Shown: positions 43,467 through 55,787 of the stretch, piece after piece
How positions within the stretch are numbered: position 1 is the first letter of the stretch
How the letters are laid out: the number at the start of each line of letters is the position of its first letter
NCBI RefSeq assembly: GCF_003860215.1
Contig: NZ_RQYH01000005.1
Span: forward strand, 43,729 to 107,728
Reading direction: 5' to 3'
Origin: Desulfovibrio sp. OH1186_COT-070
Lineage (GTDB): Bacteria; Desulfobacterota; Desulfovibrionia; Desulfovibrionales; Desulfovibrionaceae
Length of the DNA stretch: 64,000 nt
Notes under the pieces: generated by a model
Told to the model about the DNA's origin: nothing
What the model saw: the letters and a program-made list of their open reading frames with translations, nothing else
The model's database searches: none
Translations under genes and position numbers: made by a program

Positions 43467-43955
43467 TTGGACAAAACACGAGTGCTTGTTCTGGGCGTTG
43501 GCAACATTCTTTTGACGGATGAAGGCTTTGGCGTCTGCGCCTTGCAATATCTTGAAAAAAATTTTCACTGGCCGGACGATGTACGCCTTCTGGACGGCGG
43601 CACCCTTGGCCTCATGCTCATGAACGAAATCATGAGCTGTGATACTCTGGTGGTGCTTGATGTTGTTCTGGGGCCGGAAGCGCCCGGCAGCACCTATGTG
43701 CTGGAAGGCGAAGATCTGCGGAAAAGCCTGAGTTTTCGGGATTCCATGCACCAGACGGATCTGGTGGACACTCTGCTCACCTGCTCCATGGCCGGTCATA
43801 CGGTGAATGCGCTGGTTTTCGGCTTTCAGCCGTACGACTACCACACCATGAATGTGGGCCTGACTCCCGAAGCCCAGAAAAAAATTCCCGAATTTTGCCA
43901 AAAAGTTGTGGCGGAAATGCAAAAACGGGGCATCGCGCAGGCGATCCCCCGGTAG
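43467..43955 (+). CDS. hynC: Hydrogenase maturation protease (HyaD/HybD family)
   Basis: This 162-residue M52 endopeptidase trims the C-terminal tail of the large subunit once nickel is in place. The expected metal ligands are visible: Glu19 in GNILLTDEG, Asp65 in LVVLDVVLG and His95 in DSMHQTDL. The start codon is TTG, chosen because GAGGG lies six bases upstream and the family N-terminus (VLVLGVGN) follows; a GTG five codons later would have poor spacing. It is the third gene of the hyn operon and converges with dnaA. Confidence 0.92.
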   Translation: MDKTRVLVLGVGNILLTDEGFGVCALQYLEKNFHWPDDVRLLDGGTLGLMLMNEIMSCDTLVVLDVVLGPEAPGSTYVLEGEDLRKSLSFRDSMHQTDLVDTLLTCSMAGHTVNALVFGFQPYDYHTMNVGLTPEAQKKIPEFCQKVVAEMQKRGIAQAIPR

Positions 43956-44005
43956 ATTTCTGCTGTCAGCACTATAAAGCGTGCAGCAACAAAACAGAAA
44001 AAAAT

Positions 44006-45403
44006 TCAGGCCCCGGCACCCGCATTGCGCTCCACAAGGCGGAGCACACTGCTGATTTGGCGTCCCAAGGGAGTTTCTCTGGAAATTTCGCGCTCCAGGG
44101 AGGTGATGCCCTTGATGACCGTGGAATGCCTCCGGTTCAGCTGTTCTCCGATTTCTTCCAATGTCAGTTGTGTGTGCTTGCGGGCAAGATAGTACACGGT
44201 ATTGCGCCCCAACACACAATTTTGCCGCCGGGAGCGGGACGCCAGTTGCTGCTCCGTCAGTCCGTAGCTCTGGCAGACAAGTTGGATAATGGTGGAGATA
44301 TCGGCAACAGAAGGCGTTTTGGCGTACTGGCGCAGCACTGTCATGGCCAGATCCAGGTTTACGCCGCAATTCAGCAGGCGGGCCTTGAAGATCAGGCTGT
44401 TGAGGCAGGACTCCAGTTGCCGCACATCGCCGACAAGCCGACTGGCCAGCAGGGTGCAGACATTGTCAGGCAGCAGAACCTGGAAACTTTTGGCCTTTTT
44501 CTCAAGGATGCGACGCCGCATGTCCTCTGTTGGTTGCCCGACTTCCGCCAGGATTCCGGAACAAAAATGGGAAACAAGCTGACTGTCCACGCGCTGCAAA
44601 TCGCGGGGCGAAAACGATGAGGTAAAAATTACTTTGCCGTTTTTTGCCTGAAGACTTTTGACCACGGCCAAGGCCATATCCTGCATTTTTTCTTTGCCCT
44701 GAAAAAAATGCACATCCTCCAGCAACAGAACATCCAGGTTGCGGAATCTTTCCTTGAAAGCCTCCACGCTGTTTGTGCGCAACGAGGCCACAAAATGGGA
44801 AGCAAATTCCTCCGCTGTCAGGTACCCCACGCGCATCCCGCTGCGCTCTTGGCTGATGGCCTGCCCCACGGCTTGCGTCAAATGGGTTTTGCCCATGCCG
44901 GAAGCAGAATTCACAAACAGGGTCTGCACACAGCCGCTGCATGTGCACACGTCCTGTGCGGCCGCCACCGCCATATTGTTGGTGGGGCCAACCACAAAAT
45001 CCTCAAAGGAATAGCGCCAGCGCGAAACCGTATGGGGAAAGCAGGCGTTGAGCGGAAGCAAACCCTGCTCCGGACGCGGAGACCGGGGGCAATCACAGGC
45101 CTGGCGGGCAGAAGCATTGGCCGCCGCTCCCTGTTCGCTGGCAGGAATCTTCTTGCGCGCCTCATCCACTGCAATGCGGATGTTCACCTCGGATGGCTGG
45201 AGCCCAAGCACCGGCGCAGCCGCCTGCTGCAAGGCCTGCACCAGATTGTTTTTCAGCCAGTTGGCGGTAAAGGCGTTGGGTGCGCAAAGGCTTACCTCCC
45301 TATCGCCAATGCATGCCTGCAAAGGTGCTATCCAGACCCTGAACAGGGCAGAATCCACCATTTTTTTCAGATTTTCAGAGATTTCAAACCAGCGGTCGTT
45401 CAT
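44006..45403 (-). CDS. dnaA: Chromosomal replication initiator protein DnaA (possibly a second copy)
   Basis: DnaA is the AAA+ initiator that binds DnaA boxes and opens the origin. The 465-residue protein has domain I (DRWFEISENLKKMVDSALFR), Walker A SASGMGKTHL (166-175), Walker B LLLED, where the usual first Asp is Glu (Glu229), and the DNA-binding domain IV with NTVYYLARKHTQLTLEEIG and LNRRHSTVIKGI. A cysteine-rich stretch (CTCSGC, 153-158) near the start of the AAA+ domain is unusual. Start: the homology begins at this ATG although the GAGG is only two bases away; an ATG 60 bases upstream is an alternative. The gene is not followed by dnaN or gyrB but by hynC (convergent). It may be a second DnaA, as some Desulfovibrio carry. 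Confidence 0.92.
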   Translation of the reverse strand: MNDRWFEISENLKKMVDSALFRVWIAPLQACIGDREVSLCAPNAFTANWLKNNLVQALQQAAAPVLGLQPSEVNIRIAVDEARKKIPASEQGAAANASARQACDCPRSPRPEQGLLPLNACFPHTVSRWRYSFEDFVVGPTNNMAVAAAQDVCTCSGCVQTLFVNSASGMGKTHLTQAVGQAISQERSGMRVGYLTAEEFASHFVASLRTNSVEAFKERFRNLDVLLLEDVHFFQGKEKMQDMALAVVKSLQAKNGKVIFTSSFSPRDLQRVDSQLVSHFCSGILAEVGQPTEDMRRRILEKKAKSFQVLLPDNVCTLLASRLVGDVRQLESCLNSLIFKARLLNCGVNLDLAMTVLRQYAKTPSVADISTIIQLVCQSYGLTEQQLASRSRRQNCVLGRNTVYYLARKHTQLTLEEIGEQLNRRHSTVIKGITSLEREISRETPLGRQISSVLRLVERNAGAGA

Positions 45404-45487
45404 GCCCTCTTGTAACGCACGGGAGCAGCTTTCGCCAAGGAAGACAAAAATGATGTTTTCCATGAAGTCTTTTTTCTCTGTCCCCAA

Positions 45488-45836
45488 TACTCATTTTTTT
45501 ATTTCAAGATAATAATTGAATTTTTTTATTGACAAAAATTTATGGACAGCAAAAATCCTTGCAGTCCAAAGGATTTTATTTGCCCGGAAAAAAATACCCA
45601 CAAAATACATTCATATTATCAACAGATATATTTTTATATTTTATCGTATTTTCAATATATACTCACTTTTTTATGGTTTTATCAAAAAACTTGCAAACCA
45701 TAAGAAAAATCTGGATGTCAAGAAATATTTTTTCTTTGCAAGAGAACACGCCTTTAAATATTTCATAAAAATCAGCATGATACACCAGAAGGCAAATTTT
45801 TTTAAAGAACCACTTGAAAGTTTGCATGAGAATTGA
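45488..45836. other. AT-rich island upstream of dnaA, candidate origin or regulatory region
   Basis: About 350 bases are far richer in A and T than anything else in the window, with T-runs, A-runs and no credible gene. It holds the dnaA promoter region, an inverted repeat (AAAATCCTT/AAGGATTTT at 45552-45577) and several DnaA-box-like sites. An AT-rich unwinding region next to dnaA is the usual picture of oriC, but it could also be acquired DNA or simply the promoter. Confidence 0.6.
45527..45624 (+). promoter_or_regulatory. Cluster of degenerate DnaA-box-like sites
   Basis: Against TTATNCACA, three sites match eight of nine: TTATTGACA (45527), TTATGGACA (45540) and TTATCAACA (45616), all deviating at position 6. 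ATACCCACA (45594) matches seven. All face the same way within 100 bases. AT-rich DNA gives such matches by chance, so this is suggestive only. Confidence 0.4.
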
Positions 45837-45872
45837 CGCACAACGAAAGCGCGTAGCGCGGTACGTTGTGCG
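45837..45872. repeat. Inverted repeat at the edge of the AT-rich region
   Basis: CGCACAACG and CGTTGTGCG flank 18 bases that contain a smaller GCGC-GTA-GCGC hairpin. The structure lies between the AT-rich island and a terminator. Its role is unknown. Confidence 0.45.
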
Positions 45873-45880
45873 CCTGACAC

Positions 45881-45931
45881 AAAAAACTCTCCCCCACCCT
45901 GCATACACAGCAAGACGGGGGAGAAGTTTTT
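45881..45931 (-). terminator. Terminator of the ligA-dapB transcript
   Basis: On the minus strand, GGGGGAGAG and its near complement CTTCTCCCCC form a stem preceded by A and followed by six T. It also has T on the other side and may work both ways. The 194 bases from here to dapB show no gene and nothing else I recognise. Confidence 0.7.
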
Positions 45932-46125
45932 CCCGGTCAGATCCGCACTTTCAGGGGGCAGTACCCGCTGCCTGCCCTCCAAATACTTTCCCGAAAGGCA
46001 CTCTTTCCGGCATGACCGCCAACGCCGAACGGAACGATACCAAAGACAACGAAAACAGGCTGAAAACCGCGTTTTTTCGGCGCAGCAAGCCTCCAATCGG
46101 CCAATGGCCGGTGATAATGGGGGCA

Positions 46126-46908
46126 TCAGGACTGAAAAATATCCTTCATGCCGTACAGCCTGCCCGCCTTCTGGCCGGAAAGCCATTTGGCGGCCCGCAG
46201 TGCCCCTTGGGCAAAGTTTTCCCGCGAGTGCGCATGGTGCGTTATCTCGATCCGCTCTCCCGGCCCCATGAAATAGATGGTGTGCACCCCAACGACATCC
46301 CCTCCCCGGACGGCCTGGATGCCTATCTGCCTTTCGGGACGCTCGCCGATCATGCCATCGCGCGCGGAGCACCGCACTTCGCCAAGATCCCAGTTCCTGG
46401 CTTTGGCCAGACACTCTCCCAAGGTCAGGGCAGTGCCGCTGGGGCTGTCTTTTTTGCGGTTATGGTGGAGCTCAACCATCTCCATATCGTAGCCGGGGCC
46501 CAAAGCCTGCACAAGCGCGGGCAGTATCTGCTGCAACACGTTGACGCCAATGCTCATGTTGGAAGCCCAGAAGATGGGAGCCGCCCCGGCCAGGCTTTCC
46601 AACTCCTGCTTCTCTTCCGGAGAAAATCCGGTAGTGCCGATGACAAGGGCGTTGCCTGTAGAGCTCACGGTACGGGCCGATTGCAGGCTTACCGCAGGAG
46701 CCGTAAAATCAATGACCACGGCATTGGCGGCAGGCAACACCGCAGAAAGACTGTCCGCCACGGGGCATCCGAAACCTTCCAGTTTGCCCAGATGCTCCCT
46801 GTTGTCGACCAGCCCCGCAAGAGTGCAGTCAGGGTCTGCAACTGCCAGTTGGCAGATGCTTTTGCCCATGCGCCCGTTGGCACCCATCACAATGATATCT
46901 GTTTTCAC
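46126..46908 (-). CDS. dapB: 4-hydroxy-tetrahydrodipicolinate reductase
   Basis: DapB carries out the NAD(P)H-dependent step to tetrahydrodipicolinate in lysine and meso-DAP synthesis. The 260-residue protein starts with the nucleotide-binding GANGRMG (9-15), has VVIDFTAPAV, VIGTTGFSPEEKQ, the catalytic ELHHNRKKDSPSGTAL and VHTIYFMGPGERIEITHHA. The start is GTG: AGGGAG lies six bases upstream and the Rossmann strand begins right after. It follows ligA by 62 bases and precedes a terminator. Confidence 0.96.
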   Translation of the reverse strand: MKTDIIVMGANGRMGKSICQLAVADPDCTLAGLVDNREHLGKLEGFGCPVADSLSAVLPAANAVVIDFTAPAVSLQSARTVSSTGNALVIGTTGFSPEEKQELESLAGAAPIFWASNMSIGVNVLQQILPALVQALGPGYDMEMVELHHNRKKDSPSGTALTLGECLAKARNWDLGEVRCSARDGMIGERPERQIGIQAVRGGDVVGVHTIYFMGPGERIEITHHAHSRENFAQGALRAAKWLSGQKAGRLYGMKDIFQS

Positions 46909-46970
46909 TCTGCTCTCCCTCTCGTGCGTGCGGGCACATTTTGCAGGCGCGCGCCGCGTCAACGTATTTC

Positions 46971-51160
<4,190 letters not shown>

Positions 51161-51211
51161 ATGGCAACAAATTGGGGTAATAGGAGTCAAAAATTTCACA
51201 AAGGAAAAAGC

Positions 51212-51706
51212 ATGGAAATCACCTTTGTTCCCGCTCCTTCCGATGCGCCGCTGGACAGAATGTACATCATAGCCGCTACACTGAACACCTTCAAGGGACG
51301 CAAGCACGTAGACGTCCAGATTTTCCGGGCAGAAACAGATGATGCGGAGCTGGAACGCCTGCAAAAACTGGATATCGTCAGCGCGCCGGATCCCTCAGTG
51401 CCGCCGCAGGTTCTTCAGGGGGCAACCAGAGATGCCGCCCTGCGCTATGTACTGGAAGCTTTTACCGAAGAAGAAAGCCGGAGTCTGGCCGCATATCTGG
51501 AAAACAGGTATGCCGGACACATCGAAAAATTGCTGGTCTGTCCGCTGGATCTGCCCGTGCCTCTGGGGGTCGGCCCCCTGGCTGGCATCGGCGAAGGCAA
51601 GACTACGGGGATCATACGCTTCGAGGCTGTGCCGGACTATCCGCTCCCCTTTGCCGTACACGGCTTCTACGATTTGGCAGCCCACGATCCGCTCTCTGCG
51701 GAGTAG
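51212..51706 (+). CDS. Conserved hypothetical protein
   Basis: A 164-residue soluble protein I do not recognise. It starts [20 protein letters not shown] and has an alpha/beta look, with AERLQKLD-like helices and a final [18 protein letters not shown]. There is no signal peptide or motif. AAGGAAAAAGC lies before the ATG. It is divergent from uvrB (51 bases between starts), and its last 40 bases overlap the end of aat on the other strand. Confidence 0.65.
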   Translation: MEITFVPAPSDAPLDRMYIIAATLNTFKGRKHVDVQIFRAETDDAELERLQKLDIVSAPDPSVPPQVLQGATRDAALRYVLEAFTEEESRSLAAYLENRYAGHIEKLLVCPLDLPVPLGVGPLAGIGEGKTTGIIRFEAVPDYPLPFAVHGFYDLAAHDPLSAE

Positions 51707-52413
51707 ACATACGCCTTCTCCCAGGGATGCCAGGGAAAGGCCTGTGTTTTGTCCTCCCCCGCCGGACGCTCAAGGGCTTCCTGAAGCAGGCTCAGAAAAT
51801 GCGGCCGGGGTACCGTGCATCCGCCCATCTGCATGATATGGGGAGTCTCCTGCTGGCAGTCGAGAAGCGTGGCCCCCCGCAGCCGGAGCAGGCTGACAAG
51901 AGCGGCAAGCGCCGCCCGCGAAGCTTCCGGTACGGCATGGAACATGGATTCCCCAAAAAAAGCCTTTCCCAGGGCAATGCCGTACAGCCCTCCCGCCAGA
52001 TTTTCTCCATCCCATACCTCAACGGAATGGGCATATCCCAAATCAAAAAGCCTGCTGTAGGCCCGGATCATCTCCGGGATGATCCAGGTTCCGGCAGATT
52101 TTTTCCGGGGGGCGGCGCACGCGCGTATCACCCGGCCAAAGGCGGCGTCCAGCGTTATGGTGAAGGCTTTTTGCCGCAGTGCGCGGCGGCTGCGCTCAGG
52201 CAGGTGAAAACTTTCCAGCGGCATTATGCATCGCGGATCCGGCGACCACCAGAGCACAGGCAGCCCCTGCTCATACCACGGAAAAATGCCCAGACTGTAC
52301 GCCGCGAGCACGCGCGCGGGAGCCAGATCACCCCCCGCGCACAGCAGGCCGTCTTTCCGGGCCATGCCCAGCGGAGGAAACTGTGCGGCCAGCGCCCTGT
52401 ATGCAGAGAGCAT
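51667..52413 (-). CDS. aat: Leucyl/phenylalanyl-tRNA-protein transferase
   Basis: Aat adds Leu or Phe to proteins with N-terminal Arg or Lys, marking them for ClpS-ClpAP. The 248-residue protein has FPPLGMARKDGLLCAGGDLA, YSLGIFPWYEQGLPVLWWSP, DPRCIMPLESFH, FGESMFHAVPEASRAALA and CQQETPHIMQMGG. The ATG lies 13 bases after the clpA stop with a weak GGGCG site. It is last in the clpS-clpA-aat operon. Its 3' end overlaps the neighbouring plus-strand gene by 40 bases. Confidence 0.95.
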   Translation of the reverse strand: MLSAYRALAAQFPPLGMARKDGLLCAGGDLAPARVLAAYSLGIFPWYEQGLPVLWWSPDPRCIMPLESFHLPERSRRALRQKAFTITLDAAFGRVIRACAAPRKKSAGTWIIPEMIRAYSRLFDLGYAHSVEVWDGENLAGGLYGIALGKAFFGESMFHAVPEASRAALAALVSLLRLRGATLLDCQQETPHIMQMGGCTVPRPHFLSLLQEALERPAGEDKTQAFPWHPWEKAYVYSAESGSWAAKS

Positions 52414-52426
52414 GAGCGCCCTGCGG

Positions 52427-54727
52427 CTACTCCGCAGCCCGCTGCCTGACGGTGCGCGCAGCCGGTTTTGCCTCCAGCGCAAATGCGCCGTCCCTGAATC
52501 CGAAAACCGCCTTCCCTCCCCTGGTCAGCGTGCCGAACAAGAGCTCGTGCGCCAGGCGATCCTCAAGTTCCGCGCGCAACAGGCGGCGAAGGGGACGGGC
52601 TCCCATGGCTGGCTCAAATCCCTGCTGGGCCAGGCGTTTTCTGGCGCTTTCCGTCACAGACAGCCGGACGTTCTTTTGTGCCAGGCTGGCCAAAATATTC
52701 GCCAGGAACTTGTCCACAATGCGCAGCATCATGTCTTCATTCAGGCTGTTGAAAGGCACCAGAGCATCAAGACGGTTGCGAAACTCGGGGCTGAACATGT
52801 TTTCCAAAGATTTCAATCCCTTTCTCGCGGCATCTTGCGGGGCTGCGCCTCCAAAGCCCATTGACGGGCGCGACATTTCAAAGGCCCCGGCATTGGAGGT
52901 CATGATCAGAATGACATGGGAGAAGTCCGTTTTGCGCCCCGTATTGTCTGTCAGGGTTGCGTAGTCCATCACCTGCAGCAGGATATTGAACACATCGTGG
53001 TGCGCTTTTTCGATTTCGTCCAGCAACACCACGGAGTGCGGGGCCTTGCGCACGGCTTCTGTCAAAAGCCCCCCCTGCTCAAAACCCACATAGCCCGGAG
53101 GAGAACCGATGAGGCGCGAAACCGCGTGTTTTTCCATATATTCGCTCATGTCATAGCGCAAAAACTCTATGCCCATGAGTTCGGCAAGGCTGCGGGCCAC
53201 CTCTGTTTTGCCCACTCCCGTGGGGCCATAGAACAAAAAGGCGCCGGCAGGCCTCTGCTCCTGGCCGAGTCCGGCCCGGGCGCGCAGGATGGCCCGCACC
53301 GTGATCTCTATGGCCTCATCCTGACCGAACACCTGCTTTTTCAGATTTTTTTCCAGTGCTGCGAGCTTGTTACGCTCTCCGCCGGAAACCGTGCGCACCG
53401 GCACTCCCGCCATGCGGGCCACAATTCTCTCCACATCCGCCACATGGACAGGGAAGCGTTTTTTTTTGCCTTTTTCGTCACTGCGGGCTTTGCCGTCGTG
53501 GCGCAAACGCACAGCAGCCCCTGTTTCGTCCAGCACGTCAATGGCCTTGTCCGGCAGCAGACGATCCCGCACATGCCGTGCAGTAAGCTCCACCATGGCC
53601 TTGAGAGCGGCCGGAGTATAGCGCACGCCATGGAAGTCGGCATAGTGCGTCTTGAGCCCGTCCAGAATGCGCAGGCATTCGTCCTGCCCCGGCTCGGCAA
53701 TGTCTATGCGCTGGAAGCGGCGGGCAAGGGCACGGTCTTTTTCAAAATGGTTGCGGAACTCCTCATGCGTGGTGGAGCCGATGCAGCGCACTTCTCCACT
53801 GGCAAGAACGGGCTTGAGGAGGTTGGAGGCGTCCATGGATCCGCCCGACGTGGATCCGGCACCAACAATGGTATGTATTTCGTCAATAAACAGGATGACA
53901 TTGGGCTCTTCCTTGAGCCGCTGCACAACGCCCTTGAGCCGGTTTTCAAAATCCCCCCGGTAGCGCGTTCCCGCCAGCAGCAGTCCCATATCCAGGGCAA
54001 AAATTCTGGCATCGGCAAAACTCTCCGGCACACGGCCCTCAACAATGCGCAGCGCCAGGCCTTCCGCCATCGCCGTTTTGCCCACCCCCGGATCGCCAAC
54101 AAAAAGAGGGTTGTTTTTGCGGCGTCGGCACAGAACCTCCACAGCGCGGTCAAGCTCCGCACCCCGCCCCACAAGAGGATCAATCCTGCCCTCTCTGGCC
54201 TGGGCCGTAAGCTCCACGGCAAACTGCTTCAGGGGATCGTCCTTGGCGTTTTTGGCGTCTTCAGCCTGCGGGCCTCCTGTTCCCAGCGAGCCCCGCCCTT
54301 CCTCCAACCCGTGCGTGACAAAGGTCAGAACGTCAAGGCGCTCCACCCCCTGCTTGCGCAGGTAAAAGTGGGCATAGCTCTCCTCTTCGTCCATGATGGA
54401 AATGAGCAGATCCCCCAATTCCACGGTATCCCGCCCGGCGGAACGGATGTGGGAAAGCGCGCGTTCCAGTATTCGCTGCACACCTTCGGTCTGGACAATT
54501 TCGTGCGCGGTCGATGCGGAAATGCTGCCCATTTCCCTGCGGAAAAACTCTTCGAGCTGTTCACGCAATACCGGCACGCTGGCACCGCTGCCTTCCAGAA
54601 TAATGCGCCCCTTCATGTTTTTGGTCAGCGCAAAAAGAATGTGCTCCACAGTCAGCAAGTCATGCCGCCGCCTGTGTGCCTCCATCAGGGCTTCGCGTAT
54701 TACGCTCTGAACACTTTTGCTTAACAT
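52427..54727 (-). CDS. clpA: ATP-dependent Clp protease ATP-binding subunit ClpA
   Basis: ClpA is the AAA+ unfoldase that feeds ClpP. The 766-residue protein has the N-domain (LLTVEHILFALTKN, about 1-145), first Walker A GDPGVGKT (211-218) with FIDEIHTIVGAGSTSGG, and second Walker A GPTGVGKT (501-508) with LLDEIEKAHHDVFNILLQ and GNRLDALVPFNSL-type sensor sequence. It lacks the long ClpB middle domain. It follows clpS by 12 bases and precedes aat, giving the complete N-degron set. clpP is not in the window. Confidence 0.97.
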   Translation of the reverse strand: MLSKSVQSVIREALMEAHRRRHDLLTVEHILFALTKNMKGRIILEGSGASVPVLREQLEEFFRREMGSISASTAHEIVQTEGVQRILERALSHIRSAGRDTVELGDLLISIMDEEESYAHFYLRKQGVERLDVLTFVTHGLEEGRGSLGTGGPQAEDAKNAKDDPLKQFAVELTAQAREGRIDPLVGRGAELDRAVEVLCRRRKNNPLFVGDPGVGKTAMAEGLALRIVEGRVPESFADARIFALDMGLLLAGTRYRGDFENRLKGVVQRLKEEPNVILFIDEIHTIVGAGSTSGGSMDASNLLKPVLASGEVRCIGSTTHEEFRNHFEKDRALARRFQRIDIAEPGQDECLRILDGLKTHYADFHGVRYTPAALKAMVELTARHVRDRLLPDKAIDVLDETGAAVRLRHDGKARSDEKGKKKRFPVHVADVERIVARMAGVPVRTVSGGERNKLAALEKNLKKQVFGQDEAIEITVRAILRARAGLGQEQRPAGAFLFYGPTGVGKTEVARSLAELMGIEFLRYDMSEYMEKHAVSRLIGSPPGYVGFEQGGLLTEAVRKAPHSVVLLDEIEKAHHDVFNILLQVMDYATLTDNTGRKTDFSHVILIMTSNAGAFEMSRPSMGFGGAAPQDAARKGLKSLENMFSPEFRNRLDALVPFNSLNEDMMLRIVDKFLANILASLAQKNVRLSVTESARKRLAQQGFEPAMGARPLRRLLRAELEDRLAHELLFGTLTRGGKAVFGFRDGAFALEAKPAARTVRQRAAE

Positions 54728-54739
54728 ATATGAATCTCT

Positions 54740-55054
54740 TTATATTTTTTCCATGCTGCACTTGAGGGGAAAGTCTGACGCCCTGGCTTCCTTGTGCACA
54801 TGTTTGACTTTTGCTTCCGCAATTTCGTAGGTGTATACACCACATTCCCCAATGCCGCTCTGGTGAACGGCCATCATGATCGTCATCGCCTCGTCCGGCG
54901 TCTTGTGAAAGATGCGGCGCAATATGGAAACCACAAACTCCATGGTTGTGTAATCATCGTTGTGCAGCAAAACACGGTAACGGGCAGGCTCCTTGAGCTT
55001 TTTTTTCAGAAGAACACTGTCGTCAGCTTCAGGCCGCCCATGAGTGAAAGACAT
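54740..55054 (-). CDS. clpS: ClpS adaptor protein
   Basis: ClpS hands proteins with N-degrons to ClpA. The 104-residue protein has the core YRVLLHNDDYTTMEFVVSIL, MMAVHQSGIGECGVYTYEIA and the KVKHVHKEARASDFPL tail. The N-terminal part is the flexible extension typical of the family. GGGGG lies about nine bases before the ATG. It is the first gene of the module; clpA starts 12 bases after its stop. Confidence 0.96.
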   Translation of the reverse strand: MSFTHGRPEADDSVLLKKKLKEPARYRVLLHNDDYTTMEFVVSILRRIFHKTPDEAMTIMMAVHQSGIGECGVYTYEIAEAKVKHVHKEARASDFPLKCSMEKI

Positions 55055-55157
55055 CTGCAATACCCCCAAACAGCGTACCCCGTTTTTGCGGCACGCGCTC
55101 CGGCCTGTTTCGGCCACATGTACCCTGCGGAACAGATGTGCCGCATCAAACTTTTAT

Positions 55158-55787
55158 TCAAAAACCGTGCAAACAAAGCGCTTTTTCGGGCAGATCCAGC
55201 TTTTTTCTCCAGAAGCTTCTCTGCTGCTCTGAAAACACGAACGAAAGCTGCTGCGGCCTGTTGTGCTGCACGAGCCAGGCTTGGTGCAACTCATGATAGC
55301 TTTTGGTGCTGATTTCGGCCTTGTCAAGATGCAGACATTGCTCTGCCGCCAGAATATCACCGGCCCGACCTTCCAGTTCCACAATTTCTGCAAAGGGAAC
55401 TGTGTCAAGAGACACTTCGACACTGCCCATGCGCCACACTTCCCGTATTTTTTCGTACCGGGCAACAACGCTGTAGCCCAGTTTGCGCAAAATACCGTAC
55501 ATGGCCGCACCGTCGCCGACTTTTGTTTCCAGTTCTTCCCGGATCTTGTAGTCTGCGCTGTCCTCCGCCGCTGATTTGAACGTCAGACGGCACTGTGTGT
55601 TTTCCCTGCATTCCTGCACGCGCAGACGAAAAACACAGCCCTTGTGCGCAAGACTGTGCGAAGATGCGTCAAAAAGAAAATTTTCTTCAAAATGCGTCCC
55701 CTCACACACGGCTCCATGGGCAGACAGACGCATGCGAAGATCAGCAAATTCCACATCAAGATATTTTCTTTCTGTTTCCAGAGGCAT
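55158..55787 (-). CDS. CYTH-domain protein (class IV adenylate cyclase / triphosphatase type)
   Basis: A 209-residue protein starting with the CYTH signature ExExK (LETERKY, residues 3-9). CYTH enzymes bind triphosphates in a beta-tunnel with divalent metal; members include adenylate cyclase, thiamine triphosphatase and inorganic triphosphatase. FRLRVQECRENTQCRLTFKS supplies basic residues, and KSYHELHQAW closes the fold. The activity cannot be told from sequence. It overlaps the end of radA by 32 bases, with GGGGAAG upstream of its ATG, so it is translated with radA. It is divergent from nothing nearby; a 103-base gap separates it from clpS. Confidence 0.88.
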   Translation of the reverse strand: MPLETERKYLDVEFADLRMRLSAHGAVCEGTHFEENFLFDASSHSLAHKGCVFRLRVQECRENTQCRLTFKSAAEDSADYKIREELETKVGDGAAMYGILRKLGYSVVARYEKIREVWRMGSVEVSLDTVPFAEIVELEGRAGDILAAEQCLHLDKAEISTKSYHELHQAWLVQHNRPQQLSFVFSEQQRSFWRKKLDLPEKALCLHGF

